From: Chloroflexota bacterium
Lineage (GTDB): Bacteria > Chloroflexota > Anaerolineae > Anaerolineales > UBA4823
Length of the DNA: 14,612 bases
Direction of reading: 5' to 3'
Assembly (NCBI GenBank): GCA_017860725.1
Contig: JAGDMX010000028.1
Location: 1-14,612, forward strand
Positions 5,219-13,250 of the stretch are shown piece after piece. The position numbers were made by a program, and so were the translations under genes. The notes under the pieces are model-generated. The model saw nothing but the letters and a program-made list of their open reading frames with translations, was not told where the DNA came from and made no database searches. Each line of letters opens with the position of its first letter. The stretch's first letter is position 1.

Positions 5219-7495
5219 ATGCCAAACTCTCTCGATATAAACCTGATGGTGATCGCCCGGCAGGCCGGCATGGACTTGGTCGATTTGCCTGGCTTGTACA
5301 TCGCCGACCTGCCGCGCAATCCGGCACGCGGCCGGGAGTCAGATCGTCTGGTTCTTTACCTGGCCTTGACAGGTCAGCCGCTCGATCCCTCCGAGCGCGT
5401 AAGCCAGATGCTCCCTAACCTGGCGAACACTTTTTATAAGAGCCCAGGCGCGGTAACCTCTGCCTTACGCCGGGTTGCGGAAACCCTCAATCAAACATTA
5501 TATGAGCGCAACTTGACCGGCCCGGCAGGAGAACAGCGGCTCGGATTACTGACCTGCTTCGTCCTGCGGGGCGACCAGGCAATCCTGGCACAATCCGGGA
5601 CGGTAAAGGCAGTTGTGATCACTGCCCAGCAGAGCCGGGAATTTTACGACCCAGATTTGAACCCCTTAGGCCTGACCGATGCTCCCGAGATTCGCTACTT
5701 TCAGACCAGCTTGCTGCCGAACGACAGCCTGCTGTTCAGCGCGCAACCGCCGGAAAACTGGAGCGTGGAGAGCCTAAGAATCGACCATGGACAGGGACCA
5801 GAGAGCGTGCGCCGTCGGCTGTTGAGCCAGATCTCTGGGGACCTAAGCGCTATCCTGATTCAAGCTCGCCCCGGTAAAGGCAATATTCAACAACTGCGCT
5901 CGGCGCCGGTTCAGCCGCCGTCAGGCATGGAAACACGAACACCAGAAACTAACGAGCAGCCAAAGGTAGCAGCGGCAACCCTGGAGTCACAAATCAGCGC
6001 GCAGGAATGGCCTGTGGAGCCAGAACTCCAGCAGGTTTCCAATGAATTCACCCCGTGGACAGAGATTCCCATTGATGGAGCCGTGGCTGCAACCACACTC
6101 GGTGCATTAGAAGGTGTTCCTACCAGTGAGGCTGCTCCCATTGAGATTACCGCAGCTCCCGCAGGTGAAGCCCCAGTAAAACGAACTGCGGCCAGTTGCT
6201 TATTGGCGCCTGTGCTTTGGCTCGGGGGTTTGTTCTCTCATCTAATCAGTGGAATTGCCCGGTTGCTACAAGCTCTGCTCTCGCGAGTACTGCCCGAAGA
6301 GACGCTGGCATCGCTTTCTAATACCAGCATGGCAGTCATTGCGATTATCATCCCCGTAGTGGTGGTGGGAGTCTCCAGCTTTATTTACTTTCAACGCGGC
6401 CTGGCTGTCCAGTCTGAATTAGCGTTGGAAGAAGCAGCCGCCGCAGCTCAACTGGCCAGCACACAAACCGACCCGCTGGCGCAGCGCCAAGCCTGGGAAA
6501 ATACCCTGGAATACCTGGATCAGGTCGACTCCTACCAGAGCCTCCCGCAGGCCCAGGAGTTGCGCGCGCAAGCCCTGTCCGCGATCGATGCTCTCAATCA
6601 AATCAAGCGTGTGGATTATCAACCAGCAATTGTGGGTGGGCTACCCGCAACCATCAAAATTATTAGTGTGGCTGTCGTGGGTGATGATCTGTACCTCTTG
6701 GATGGCAACAGCAGCAGTGTGTTGCGGGCTACCCTGACCGCCCAGGGATATGTACTCGACAACAACTTCTTGTGCACGCCCAATGCACCCAGCCAAACTG
6801 GCCCCTTTATTGATTTACTGCCCGGATCAGTCGAGCTGGAAAAAGCAGCCGATACAATAACCATTGACCCTGCCGGGAATCTGCTGTACTGCTTTATCGA
6901 TCAAGCCGCTACACCAGGAAACTTGCAGCCCCCTACCGCACGCACTTTTACCCAGCTGGTTGCCTTTACTCAGGACTTCAGTTACTTGTATGTATTGGAT
7001 CCTCCCGCCAACGCCATCTGGGTTTACCCAAAAGGCGCTCTCACTCAAGAACCGAGGCTGTACTTTGACGAGTATATTCCTCCGATGCAAGATACGATTG
7101 ATCTGGCGACTGCCGCCGACGAGCTCTACCTGTTGCACGTCGATGGTCGCCTGACTCTCTGCCAGACCAGCAACCTGGATGTCTCGCCAACCCGTTGCAC
7201 AGACCCTGCGCCTTTCCTCGACTCGCGCCCAGGTTTGGAAGATACCGAATTGGTACCAACTATTCCTTACACGCAAATCCAGTACAGTCAACCACCTGAC
7301 CCGGCTCTGTATTTACTAGAGCCTATTAACCAGGCAATCGATCTGTTTAGCCTGCAGCGCCTGACATTCCAACGCCGTTATCTACCCGCCAGCGGGCTGG
7401 CAGGGGGTCCTGCAACTGCTTTTGCAATAGATTCGCTGAATCGCACTCTGTTCCTGGCAGCCGGGAACAATATCTACTACGGTCGAATACCCTGA
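5219..7495 (+). CDS. Membrane protein: degenerate PP2C-like domain, TM segment, external propeller-like region
   Basis: I do not recognise a named family for this 758-residue protein. Residues about 1-220 follow the outline of a PP2C phosphatase: 'LGLLTCFVLRGDQAILAQSG' (108-127) corresponds to the 'GTT..v......l..AnvGDSR' stretch, and 'LLPNDSLLFSAQPPENW' (165-181) to 'L.pGD.lLLcSDGL'. The metal-binding aspartates of GDSR and SDGL are replaced, so it is probably catalytically dead. Residues about 225-320 are a Pro/Ala/Glu-rich linker, 370-391 a transmembrane helix (possibly a second hydrophobic stretch at 326-354), 400-460 a helical Ala/Gln-rich stalk, and 470-758 a repeated beta-rich region like a propeller, predicted outside. 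Its stop faces the stop of the active PP2C gene seven bases away. It probably senses or scaffolds; that is inference. Confidence 0.75.
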   Translation: MPNSLDINLMVIARQAGMDLVDLPGLYIADLPRNPARGRESDRLVLYLALTGQPLDPSERVSQMLPNLANTFYKSPGAVTSALRRVAETLNQTLYERNLTGPAGEQRLGLLTCFVLRGDQAILAQSGTVKAVVITAQQSREFYDPDLNPLGLTDAPEIRYFQTSLLPNDSLLFSAQPPENWSVESLRIDHGQGPESVRRRLLSQISGDLSAILIQARPGKGNIQQLRSAPVQPPSGMETRTPETNEQPKVAAATLESQISAQEWPVEPELQQVSNEFTPWTEIPIDGAVAATTLGALEGVPTSEAAPIEITAAPAGEAPVKRTAASCLLAPVLWLGGLFSHLISGIARLLQALLSRVLPEETLASLSNTSMAVIAIIIPVVVVGVSSFIYFQRGLAVQSELALEEAAAAAQLASTQTDPLAQRQAWENTLEYLDQVDSYQSLPQAQELRAQALSAIDALNQIKRVDYQPAIVGGLPATIKIISVAVVGDDLYLLDGNSSSVLRATLTAQGYVLDNNFLCTPNAPSQTGPFIDLLPGSVELEKAADTITIDPAGNLLYCFIDQAATPGNLQPPTARTFTQLVAFTQDFSYLYVLDPPANAIWVYPKGALTQEPRLYFDEYIPPMQDTIDLATAADELYLLHVDGRLTLCQTSNLDVSPTRCTDPAPFLDSRPGLEDTELVPTIPYTQIQYSQPPDPALYLLEPINQAIDLFSLQRLTFQRRYLPASGLAGGPATAFAIDSLNRTLFLAAGNNIYYGRIP

Positions 7496-7509
7496 ACTTT
7501 ACTCAGGGT
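7489..7509. other. Perfect hairpin holding both convergent stop codons
   Basis: ACCCTGA (7489-7495), a 7-base spacer, and TCAGGGT (7503-7509) form a perfect inverted repeat. The TGA of the plus-strand gene and the TGA of the minus-strand PP2C gene are the inner three bases of each arm. No T-run follows on either strand, so it is not a classical terminator, but it could act as a two-way transcript end or pause. Confidence 0.5.
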
Positions 7510-8648
7510 CCATGCGTGTGTGTAGGCCAGGGTGTCATAGTCTTCAAGGGCTGTGGCAGCGTGGCTAATGGCTGTGATTCTCCCGTATTTGTGGGTGTAA
7601 CAACCTGGAACCCAGTACTGGTTGGCTGAAGTGCAGGAATCTGGGTAGCAATAACAGTGAGTGCCGGCTCTGACGACGTCGGTGTAGCCTGCTGGCGATC
7701 CGAGAACCAGAACCCAGCTACCAAGCCCAGAATAGCAATCGTTAACAGCGCAGCTACTCCCAGACAACCGCCCAGGATCGCCTTAGGAATCCGAGTAGTA
7801 CCCCCAGTGTGGTCAGCCTGCCCATTGCTCATACCAGAAGATACCGGCATTTGCAGTCCCACTAACGTGATATTGTCGAACCCGCCGCGTTGATTAGCCA
7901 AATCAACCAGTTTAATCAAGGCGCTTTCCAACTGATTGCGCGCAACCGCAGCCAGGATCTCTGCATCTTGAACCAGGTCGGTCAGCCCATCGCTGCACAG
8001 CAGCAATCGATCACCCGGCAGCAAACGCAAGCCCTGGTTGGCCTGTGCTTGCTGGTCGTCTTCTTGGGGCCGTAACCGCAGACGAAAATCCGGAACAACG
8101 GGCTGGGGACTGCCCAGGTAACGGTGAATGACATGCCGGGCCGGAGTGTTGCGAGCCTGCTCTGAGGTGAGCACGCCCTGATCGAGAGCATCCTGGACGA
8201 ATGTATGATCAATTGACAGCTGCAGAATTGAATTTCCGCGAATCAGATAGAGGCGCGAGTCACCAACCCAGGCTGCATACAACTGGTCGCCTACCACCCA
8301 GGCACAGACACAGGTGGTTCCCATGCCCTGTAGGGAGGCGACCGCCTTAGATTGCGCAGATATCAACGCGTTGGCTGCTTGAAAGGCGTTGGCGATAATC
8401 TCAACCGGCAGGTTTCCATCGCTGGCAGCAATATGCCGGCTGATCGTCTCAACCGCCATCTCCGCCGCCACTTCCCCAGCACGATTGCCCCCAACGCCAT
8501 CGGACACCAGAGCCAACACGGAAGGGACGGGGTAGGTTTCGTTGAGAATGTAGGCGGAGACTGCGTAGCGGTCTTCGTTGTTCTTTCCGGTCATTCCCGG
8601 GTGGCTATGAGCCGCTACGATCAAGTGTGGCTGTTCAACCCGAATCAA
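7503..8648 (-). CDS. PP2C-type Ser/Thr protein phosphatase with C-terminal TM anchor
   Basis: A 381-residue metal-dependent phosphatase that should remove phosphate from Ser/Thr in the cytoplasm. All family motifs are present: NNEDR (23-27), VSDGVGGNRAGEVAAE (48-63), GMGTTCVCA (108-116), VGDSRLYLIR (128-137), DHT (147-149), CSDGLTDLV (218-226) and FDNITLVGL (257-265). The metal-binding aspartates D26, D50, D219 and D258 are intact. A transmembrane helix (about 291-315) follows, then a Thr/Pro-rich tail of about 65 residues, predicted outside. The start is TTG at 8648, with GGAG eight bases upstream; the next Met (residue 19) would cut the first strand. The TTG overlaps the TGA of the VWA-FHA gene, so the two are translationally coupled. 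The likely antagonist, a Ser/Thr kinase, is not in the window. Confidence 0.94.
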   Translation of the reverse strand: MIRVEQPHLIVAAHSHPGMTGKNNEDRYAVSAYILNETYPVPSVLALVSDGVGGNRAGEVAAEMAVETISRHIAASDGNLPVEIIANAFQAANALISAQSKAVASLQGMGTTCVCAWVVGDQLYAAWVGDSRLYLIRGNSILQLSIDHTFVQDALDQGVLTSEQARNTPARHVIHRYLGSPQPVVPDFRLRLRPQEDDQQAQANQGLRLLPGDRLLLCSDGLTDLVQDAEILAAVARNQLESALIKLVDLANQRGGFDNITLVGLQMPVSSGMSNGQADHTGGTTRIPKAILGGCLGVAALLTIAILGLVAGFWFSDRQQATPTSSEPALTVIATQIPALQPTSTGFQVVTPTNTGESQPLATLPQPLKTMTPWPTHTHGP

Positions 8649-10567
8649 GGATTTCGCTCCGGGTCAGTCTGCAGAGGCTTCACGACCGGTTTGCGAGTCT
8701 GCCCCGGCTGGCGCAGTGTGAAGCGAAAACCGATGCGCCCAACATGCACCAGGTCCCCATGCTCCAGGTTAATCCCTTCCTGGGAAATCGGCGTGTAATT
8801 TACCCAGGTACCGGCAACAGAGCCCTGATCTGCCAATCGAAATCCCCCGTTCTCAAGATGTGTCAGGCGGGCATGCAGAGGTTCTACAGAAGGGTCGTTT
8901 AGCACAAGCATCGACTGCCGGGGGTCGCTCCCTAGAGTGACCTCCTCGGATGTAATCGGGATTGGCGTATTCATGGTCTGTTCATCGGTTTCTGAGATGC
9001 GGCTCAGGAATGCATAAGCATGTGGCGCAGTGTGCCGCTGAGGCCAGTGCAGGCGGTCAGCCCAGCTTGAGCGCTGGCGGGGGGCCGGTTCCCTGGCTAC
9101 TGGCACGGGTTGAGTGACTGGATCCTTCCTACGGCGGGCTGCCGAGCCGCGACCTGGTATGGTAGGGCGTATTTTTCCACCTATTACCAACACCATTAAC
9201 AACACTGCGCCTGCCAGGAGCACTACCAATCCGGAGATCACCGGGAGATTGTGAGTCAACCAAGCCAGAGGCGGCTGGGCAGGCAGCTCGACATTTATCT
9301 GGGTGATATTCTCAATGCTCGATCCAACCAAGCCAAATGAATCCTCCGCCTCCACACGCAGGGCATAGGGACCGCTGGCAGTAATATCAGTCAAATCCCA
9401 GGTAAACAAGTCGAACGGCGGCTGGCGATTCTCCGCCTCCAGAACCCCATTCACAAATAATGATGTTCTGGTTAATAGCCGCATCCGCTCGTCCGGGAAA
9501 CTGACCAGGATTTCCAGGGGTTGTTTTTGAGGCAGGTACTGCTCAACCGGCGGATCAGTCGTCGGATCCAGATCATCTTCTGGTGGCTTACGGGTAATTT
9601 CCAGTGGTGGGGCGATAAACGCCGGGTCCGGCGGAAGCAGTTCGATCTCGTAGCTCTCAGGTGGCGTTTCGACCTGGCCTGCGCTCGTGTTTACCTGAGC
9701 GACTACCTGCTGGCTGCCACTGCCCCTTACCTGTGAGAGATAAGATAATGTATAGACGCTGCGCAGCGGCTCAAGGAATTCTTCCAGCGCGGGTAGAGTC
9801 TCATCACCTGTGTAGTTAAAAAACTTACCACCAGTTTGCTCAGCCAGCGCCTGCAACTGGTTTGCGGACTGTGGCGAGTATCCTCCAGGCGAGGATACCA
9901 TCCACACATGGATATCTACCCCGGCCTGGTTGGCCTGGACCACCAGGTTGTCCAGCGCTGGACCTACCTGCGGATCCAAAGGCGGTGTGATGAATAAGAT
10001 CGCCCGCCCCATCCCAGGGCGCGGAGTCGGATCCACCGCCAGATTGATGGCTCTGGAAAGCACATCCGGACTTGGGACCGCATTACGAGCATCTATCTCC
10101 TGGAGCATCTGAGGCAATAAATCGGCTGGTTTGGCAGCGTGCGAAATCTCCGTCCCATCGGCGTTGACCAGGCTGAGATCATCGATGGTCGTTCCTTGGC
10201 GGCTGCGCACCCAACCCACCAGAGCGGCTACAATCTGATCGAGCCGCGAGATTGCTTGGCTGTTCTGCACCGCGAACGGTGGGCCGGGATTCATTGCGAT
10301 CACGAACTGTACACCACCACGGATTTCATCCAGAGCTTCTACGGGAATCGAGGTGCCATTTTCGAGCACCGTCACATCCCCGGGCTCCAGGCCATGAATA
10401 AACTGGCCTTGCTCGCCGTGTAAATCCAAGAGAGCCTGAATACGGGGGAATCCATCGGTTTGCAAACGCGTCAACTCGGCATTGACGGCCGTCTGGGCGT
10501 TTGCCGATAGAGGTAGAAGCAATAGCAGAGCGAGAAATAACAACCAACCGCGTGAGCGGTTACACAT
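8645..10567 (-). CDS. Secreted VWA-like domain / TM / cytoplasmic FHA protein
   Basis: A 640-residue protein. Residues 1-25 are a signal peptide (MCNRSRG, then a Leu-rich core ending near SANAQ). Residues about 85-285 resemble a von Willebrand A domain, but the MIDAS position reads VIAMNPGPP (89-97) instead of DxSxS, so metal-dependent ligand binding is doubtful. A Pro/Asp/Glu-rich linker (310-350) and a beta-sandwich-like region (355-430) follow, then a transmembrane helix (about 447-470) and a basic stretch. The C-terminus (about 530-620) is an FHA domain: GSDPR, then VEPLHARL (561-568) and DQGSVAGTWVN (580-590); such domains bind phosphothreonine peptides. The chosen ATG starts the signal peptide; an upstream TTG at 10627 lies inside a hairpin and before the promoter. 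PP2C follows with a 4-base overlap, so phospho-binding and dephosphorylation are probably linked. Confidence 0.87.
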   Translation of the reverse strand: MCNRSRGWLLFLALLLLLPLSANAQTAVNAELTRLQTDGFPRIQALLDLHGEQGQFIHGLEPGDVTVLENGTSIPVEALDEIRGGVQFVIAMNPGPPFAVQNSQAISRLDQIVAALVGWVRSRQGTTIDDLSLVNADGTEISHAAKPADLLPQMLQEIDARNAVPSPDVLSRAINLAVDPTPRPGMGRAILFITPPLDPQVGPALDNLVVQANQAGVDIHVWMVSSPGGYSPQSANQLQALAEQTGGKFFNYTGDETLPALEEFLEPLRSVYTLSYLSQVRGSGSQQVVAQVNTSAGQVETPPESYEIELLPPDPAFIAPPLEITRKPPEDDLDPTTDPPVEQYLPQKQPLEILVSFPDERMRLLTRTSLFVNGVLEAENRQPPFDLFTWDLTDITASGPYALRVEAEDSFGLVGSSIENITQINVELPAQPPLAWLTHNLPVISGLVVLLAGAVLLMVLVIGGKIRPTIPGRGSAARRRKDPVTQPVPVAREPAPRQRSSWADRLHWPQRHTAPHAYAFLSRISETDEQTMNTPIPITSEEVTLGSDPRQSMLVLNDPSVEPLHARLTHLENGGFRLADQGSVAGTWVNYTPISQEGINLEHGDLVHVGRIGFRFTLRQPGQTRKPVVKPLQTDPERNP

Positions 10568-10573
10568 AAATTG

Positions 10574-10582
10574 ATTATAACA
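10574..10582 (-). promoter_or_regulatory. Extended -10 promoter of the VWA-FHA/PP2C operon, predicting a leaderless transcript
   Basis: On the minus strand TGTTATAAT is a perfect extended -10 element (TGnTATAAT). It is followed by CAATTT and the ATG at 10567, placing transcription start on the A of the ATG. No Shine-Dalgarno lies ahead. The -35 area falls inside the upstream hairpin and is a poor match, as extended -10 promoters allow. Confidence 0.6.
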
Positions 10583-10587
10583 AACAG

Positions 10588-10627
10588 TTGAGCCGGTGGC
10601 CCTGCGGATGATTCGCAACCGGCTCAA
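10588..10627 (-). terminator. Hairpin terminator after the xpt-guaA-membrane protein operon
   Basis: TTGAGCCGGT (10588-10597) and ACCGGCTCAA (10618-10627) pair perfectly over 10 bases. Inside, TGCG/CGCA (10603-10606 with 10614-10617) adds four more pairs after a 5-base bulge. On the minus strand it is followed by CTGTTTGTTAT, a moderate T-rich tract. It lies about 70 bases past the stop of the membrane protein gene and runs directly into the promoter of the next gene. It could instead be an operator. Confidence 0.6.
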
Positions 10628-10695
10628 TCATTACTTTAACTTCAGGTCGACATGTAAAGAAAAAAAAGGCGATTTGGGTTTACTCCAGCAAATGT

Positions 10696-11646
10696 TTACA
10701 TAATCTCAGTTGGCGCCTCGATTGCGAATTCAGTTGGAGTTGCGTCTGACTTCGGCTGGCCGGTAAGCCGCAGGTAAGTCAGCGTCCAGACCGAGCCGAC
10801 ATAGCTCTGCAAGATGCCATTCAGGATGAGCAGGAACGGCAGATATGCACACAGGCACACCAGGAAGATCACCCAGCCTGATGTCATGAAGTCGCTGCCC
10901 AAGAACGCACCGCTAAAGATCAAGGGCAGCATCAAAAGGATGAACGGCAGAGCCAGGATAAAACCAGCCACCAGGCCAATCACCAGCAGCAGCAGCCAGA
11001 TCACCAGGACAGGACCAAACTTGGTGCGCACAAGCTGCCAGCTACGTTTGAGGCCAGCGGTGATCCCCAGATTCTCGACGACAATCGCATTAGCAGCCAG
11101 CTCAAGCACAGCCATCAATAACCAGGCGGCGGGTATTGCCAGGCAGATCAAGCAGATGAGCCCAATGATGGTGAACGCTAATGGCACTGCCAGGACAATG
11201 ATGACCAAAGCAAAGATCAAAACTACCAGGAAATACATCCCAAACACCCGCCAAAAATAGGGAGTGCTGGCGCGGAACAGCTCGCCGAAGGTCAGGCGAG
11301 TAGCACCCTGCTCAACTTTCCATACGCCCTGGATCAGGCCAATCTTTCCGACGGTGGACAGAAAGATCAAAATTGCGCTAATCACCAAGACAACCAGCAA
11401 AAACAGGCACAGCAGGCCGATAAGCTCTCCCTGCTGGATTTGATTGAAAAAGTCCTGAACCCGGTAAGCAAAGTCTTCCATATACCTGGGGACTTCATTG
11501 GTCTGGTAAGAGATATTGCTGCCATTGGCAGCGGAGCCACCCGAGCTGCCGGTATTTCCCAACCCAGCCAGTATGCCAAAGATCCACAGCACCTTGTGCT
11601 GCCAGATGATCTTCCATGCTCTTGAAAGTACATTGCCGTAATCCAT
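10696..11646 (-). CDS. Multi-pass membrane protein with 'GLKRSW' signature, function unknown
   Basis: A 316-residue integral membrane protein. Hydrophobic segments lie at about 17-30, 75-98, 133-158, 159-180, 210-242 (long enough for a helical hairpin) and 256-280. MDYGNVLSRAWKIIWQHKVL at the start and 'ENLGITAGLKRSWQLVRTKF' (181-200) between segments are typical of a broad group of uncharacterised membrane proteins related to the glycerophosphodiester phosphodiesterase membrane domain and DUF975/YciC-like proteins. No catalytic residues are evident. A Gly/Ser/Asn-rich loop (30-48) probably lies between the first two segments. The ATG has a strong AAAGGAG eight bases upstream. It starts 28 bases after the guaA stop and is probably in its operon, though a functional link to GMP synthesis is not obvious. 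Confidence 0.82.
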   Translation of the reverse strand: MDYGNVLSRAWKIIWQHKVLWIFGILAGLGNTGSSGGSAANGSNISYQTNEVPRYMEDFAYRVQDFFNQIQQGELIGLLCLFLLVVLVISAILIFLSTVGKIGLIQGVWKVEQGATRLTFGELFRASTPYFWRVFGMYFLVVLIFALVIIVLAVPLAFTIIGLICLICLAIPAAWLLMAVLELAANAIVVENLGITAGLKRSWQLVRTKFGPVLVIWLLLLVIGLVAGFILALPFILLMLPLIFSGAFLGSDFMTSGWVIFLVCLCAYLPFLLILNGILQSYVGSVWTLTYLRLTGQPKSDATPTEFAIEAPTEIM

Positions 11647-11653
11647 GATACAT

Positions 11654-11660
11654 TCTCCTT
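11654..11660 (-). promoter_or_regulatory. Shine-Dalgarno site of the membrane protein gene
   Basis: On the minus strand AAAGGAGAATGTATC precedes the ATG at 11646, with the GGAG core eight bases away. It is a strong independent ribosome site, in contrast to guaA, which lacks one. Confidence 0.75.
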
Positions 11661-11674
11661 TGTATTAAATACGC

Positions 11675-13234
11675 TTATTCCCACTCGATAGTCGCGGGCG
11701 GCTTGCTAGTAATGTCGTAGACTACTCGGTTGACGCCTGGGACTTCGTTGACGATCCGATTAGCAATTTTCGCCAGTAATTCGTGCGGCAGGCGCGCCCA
11801 ATCGGCGGTCATGAAGTCCTGGGTGGTGACGGCCCGGAGGGCTACGGCTTCCTGGTAGGTACGCTGGTCGCCCATCACGCCTACCGAACGCACCGGGAGC
11901 AGCACGGCAAAGGCCTGAGCAGTACCGTACAGCTCATCCTCACCCACCTGCATGTGCAACAGCCCAGCCGAGTGCAGCTCGCTGGTCAGGATGGCATCCG
12001 CCAGGCGCAGTTTATCCAGCCTTGCGGGGGTAACTTCGCCCAGGCAGCGCACAGCCAATCCCGGCCCGGGGAACGGCTGTCGCCAAACCAGCTCGTGTGG
12101 CAATCCAAGCGCCTCACCCACCCGACGGACCTCATCCTTAAATAAATAGCGTAATGGCTCGACCAGCTCAAACTGCATATCCGGCGGCAAGCCGCCCACG
12201 TTGTGATGGCTCTTAATACGCTGCGCTTTGGAGCGGTCCGGGGCGCTGGATTCGACCACATCCGGATAGATCGTGCCTTGCACCAGGTAACGTGGCTGGC
12301 CAAGCTGGCGAGCTTGCTGCTCAAATATGCGGATAAACCGCTCGCCGATCACGCGACGTTTTTGTTCCGGATCGGTCACCCCCTTTAGCGCCTGCATAAA
12401 CTGATCGACGGCATCCACCACGACCAGTTCTGCTCCCAGGGCATCCTGCAAGGCGACCTGCACCTGGGCAGCTTCTCCCAGGCGCAGCAACCCAGTATCG
12501 ATAAAGACGGCTACAAGCTGCTCGCCTACAGCACGTTGCACCATAGCAGTTGCCACGCTGGAGTCCACCCCACCGCTCACTGCCGAGAGCACAGGCTCCG
12601 GTCCTACCTGCTGGCAGATGCGTTGGAGGCTCTGAGCGATGATCGACTCGGCTGTCCAATCCTGGCGTGCCTGACAAATATCCACAACAAAGCGGCGCAG
12701 GATCTCGCCCCCCTGCGGTGTATGGTGCACTTCTGGGTGGAACTGTAGACCAAAGTAGCGCCGCTCAAGGTCACCGATGGCGGCAATGGGTGAGTTCTGG
12801 CTGGAGGCCAGGACCGTGAATCCCGTAGGGCAGCTTTCGATACGGTCGCCGTGCGACATCCACACAGCCAGCTCACCCTCCGGCAACAGCGGATTTGGGG
12901 CTACCGACCGCACCTGCGCAGGCCCGTACTCGCGCCGGGCAGAGGGCGCTACTTTGCCGCCCAGGGTATGTGTCAGAGCCTGCATGCCATAGCAGATCCC
13001 GAGCACCGGCAGGTTACTGCCCAGGATATATACGGGTATGAAGGGAGAATCCGGTGTGTAAACCGAAGCCGGACCGCCGGAAAGGATAAATCCTTTGGGA
13101 TCCAAAGCCAGCACCCGCTCAGAGGGAGTATCCCAGGGGAACAGCTCGCAGTACACCTGCAGTTCGCGCACCCGGCGGGCGATCAACTGGGCATACTGAG
13201 AGCCAAAGTCGAGGATGGCAATCGCGTCGGGCAT
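11675..13234 (-). CDS. guaA: GMP synthase (glutamine-hydrolysing)
   Basis: GuaA converts XMP, ATP and glutamine to GMP in the cytoplasm. At 519 residues it has the full single-chain form. The class I glutamine amidotransferase domain has GGPASVY (53-59), nucleophile C81 in GICYGM, and the H166/E168 pair in QFHPEVHHT. The ATP pyrophosphatase domain has the P-loop SGGVDSS (220-226). It is followed by the KSHHNVGGLP motif in the dimerisation region, and the C-terminus ends IEWE as is standard. It starts three bases after the xpt stop, with no Shine-Dalgarno; a perfect hairpin covers the junction. Together with Xpt it makes GMP from xanthine. No truncation or missing catalytic residue is seen. 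Confidence 0.98.
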   Translation of the reverse strand: MPDAIAILDFGSQYAQLIARRVRELQVYCELFPWDTPSERVLALDPKGFILSGGPASVYTPDSPFIPVYILGSNLPVLGICYGMQALTHTLGGKVAPSARREYGPAQVRSVAPNPLLPEGELAVWMSHGDRIESCPTGFTVLASSQNSPIAAIGDLERRYFGLQFHPEVHHTPQGGEILRRFVVDICQARQDWTAESIIAQSLQRICQQVGPEPVLSAVSGGVDSSVATAMVQRAVGEQLVAVFIDTGLLRLGEAAQVQVALQDALGAELVVVDAVDQFMQALKGVTDPEQKRRVIGERFIRIFEQQARQLGQPRYLVQGTIYPDVVESSAPDRSKAQRIKSHHNVGGLPPDMQFELVEPLRYLFKDEVRRVGEALGLPHELVWRQPFPGPGLAVRCLGEVTPARLDKLRLADAILTSELHSAGLLHMQVGEDELYGTAQAFAVLLPVRSVGVMGDQRTYQEAVALRAVTTQDFMTADWARLPHELLAKIANRIVNEVPGVNRVVYDITSKPPATIEWE

Positions 13235-13250
13235 GGACTAATCGTCCATG
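13232..13250 (-). promoter_or_regulatory. Hairpin burying the guaA start codon at the xpt-guaA junction
   Basis: CATGGAC (13232-13238) and GTCCATG (13244-13250) are perfect reverse complements around a 5-base loop. In the message the xpt stop codon UAG lies in the loop and stem edge, and the guaA AUG is in the 3' arm. Ribosomes finishing xpt would open the stem, so guaA translation probably depends on xpt translation. Confidence 0.55.

Noticed and set aside
5185..5418. Open frame of 77 codons (ATG at 5188) starting near the predicted transcription start of the pseudo-PP2C gene.
   Set aside because: The translation is rich in Arg, Gly, Ala and Pro without any pattern, as expected for a shadow frame of the GC-rich real gene.
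10568..10627. Longer N-terminus of the VWA-FHA protein from a TTG at 10627.
   Set aside because: It would place 20 residues before a clear signal peptide and lies inside a hairpin upstream of the promoter.
10656..10693. T8 tract on the minus strand with a weak ATTTG/CAAAT stem upstream, as a terminator.
   Set aside because: Five A/T-rich pairs with a 12-base loop are too weak, and the stem is separated from the T-run; the hairpin at 10588-10627 is far better.
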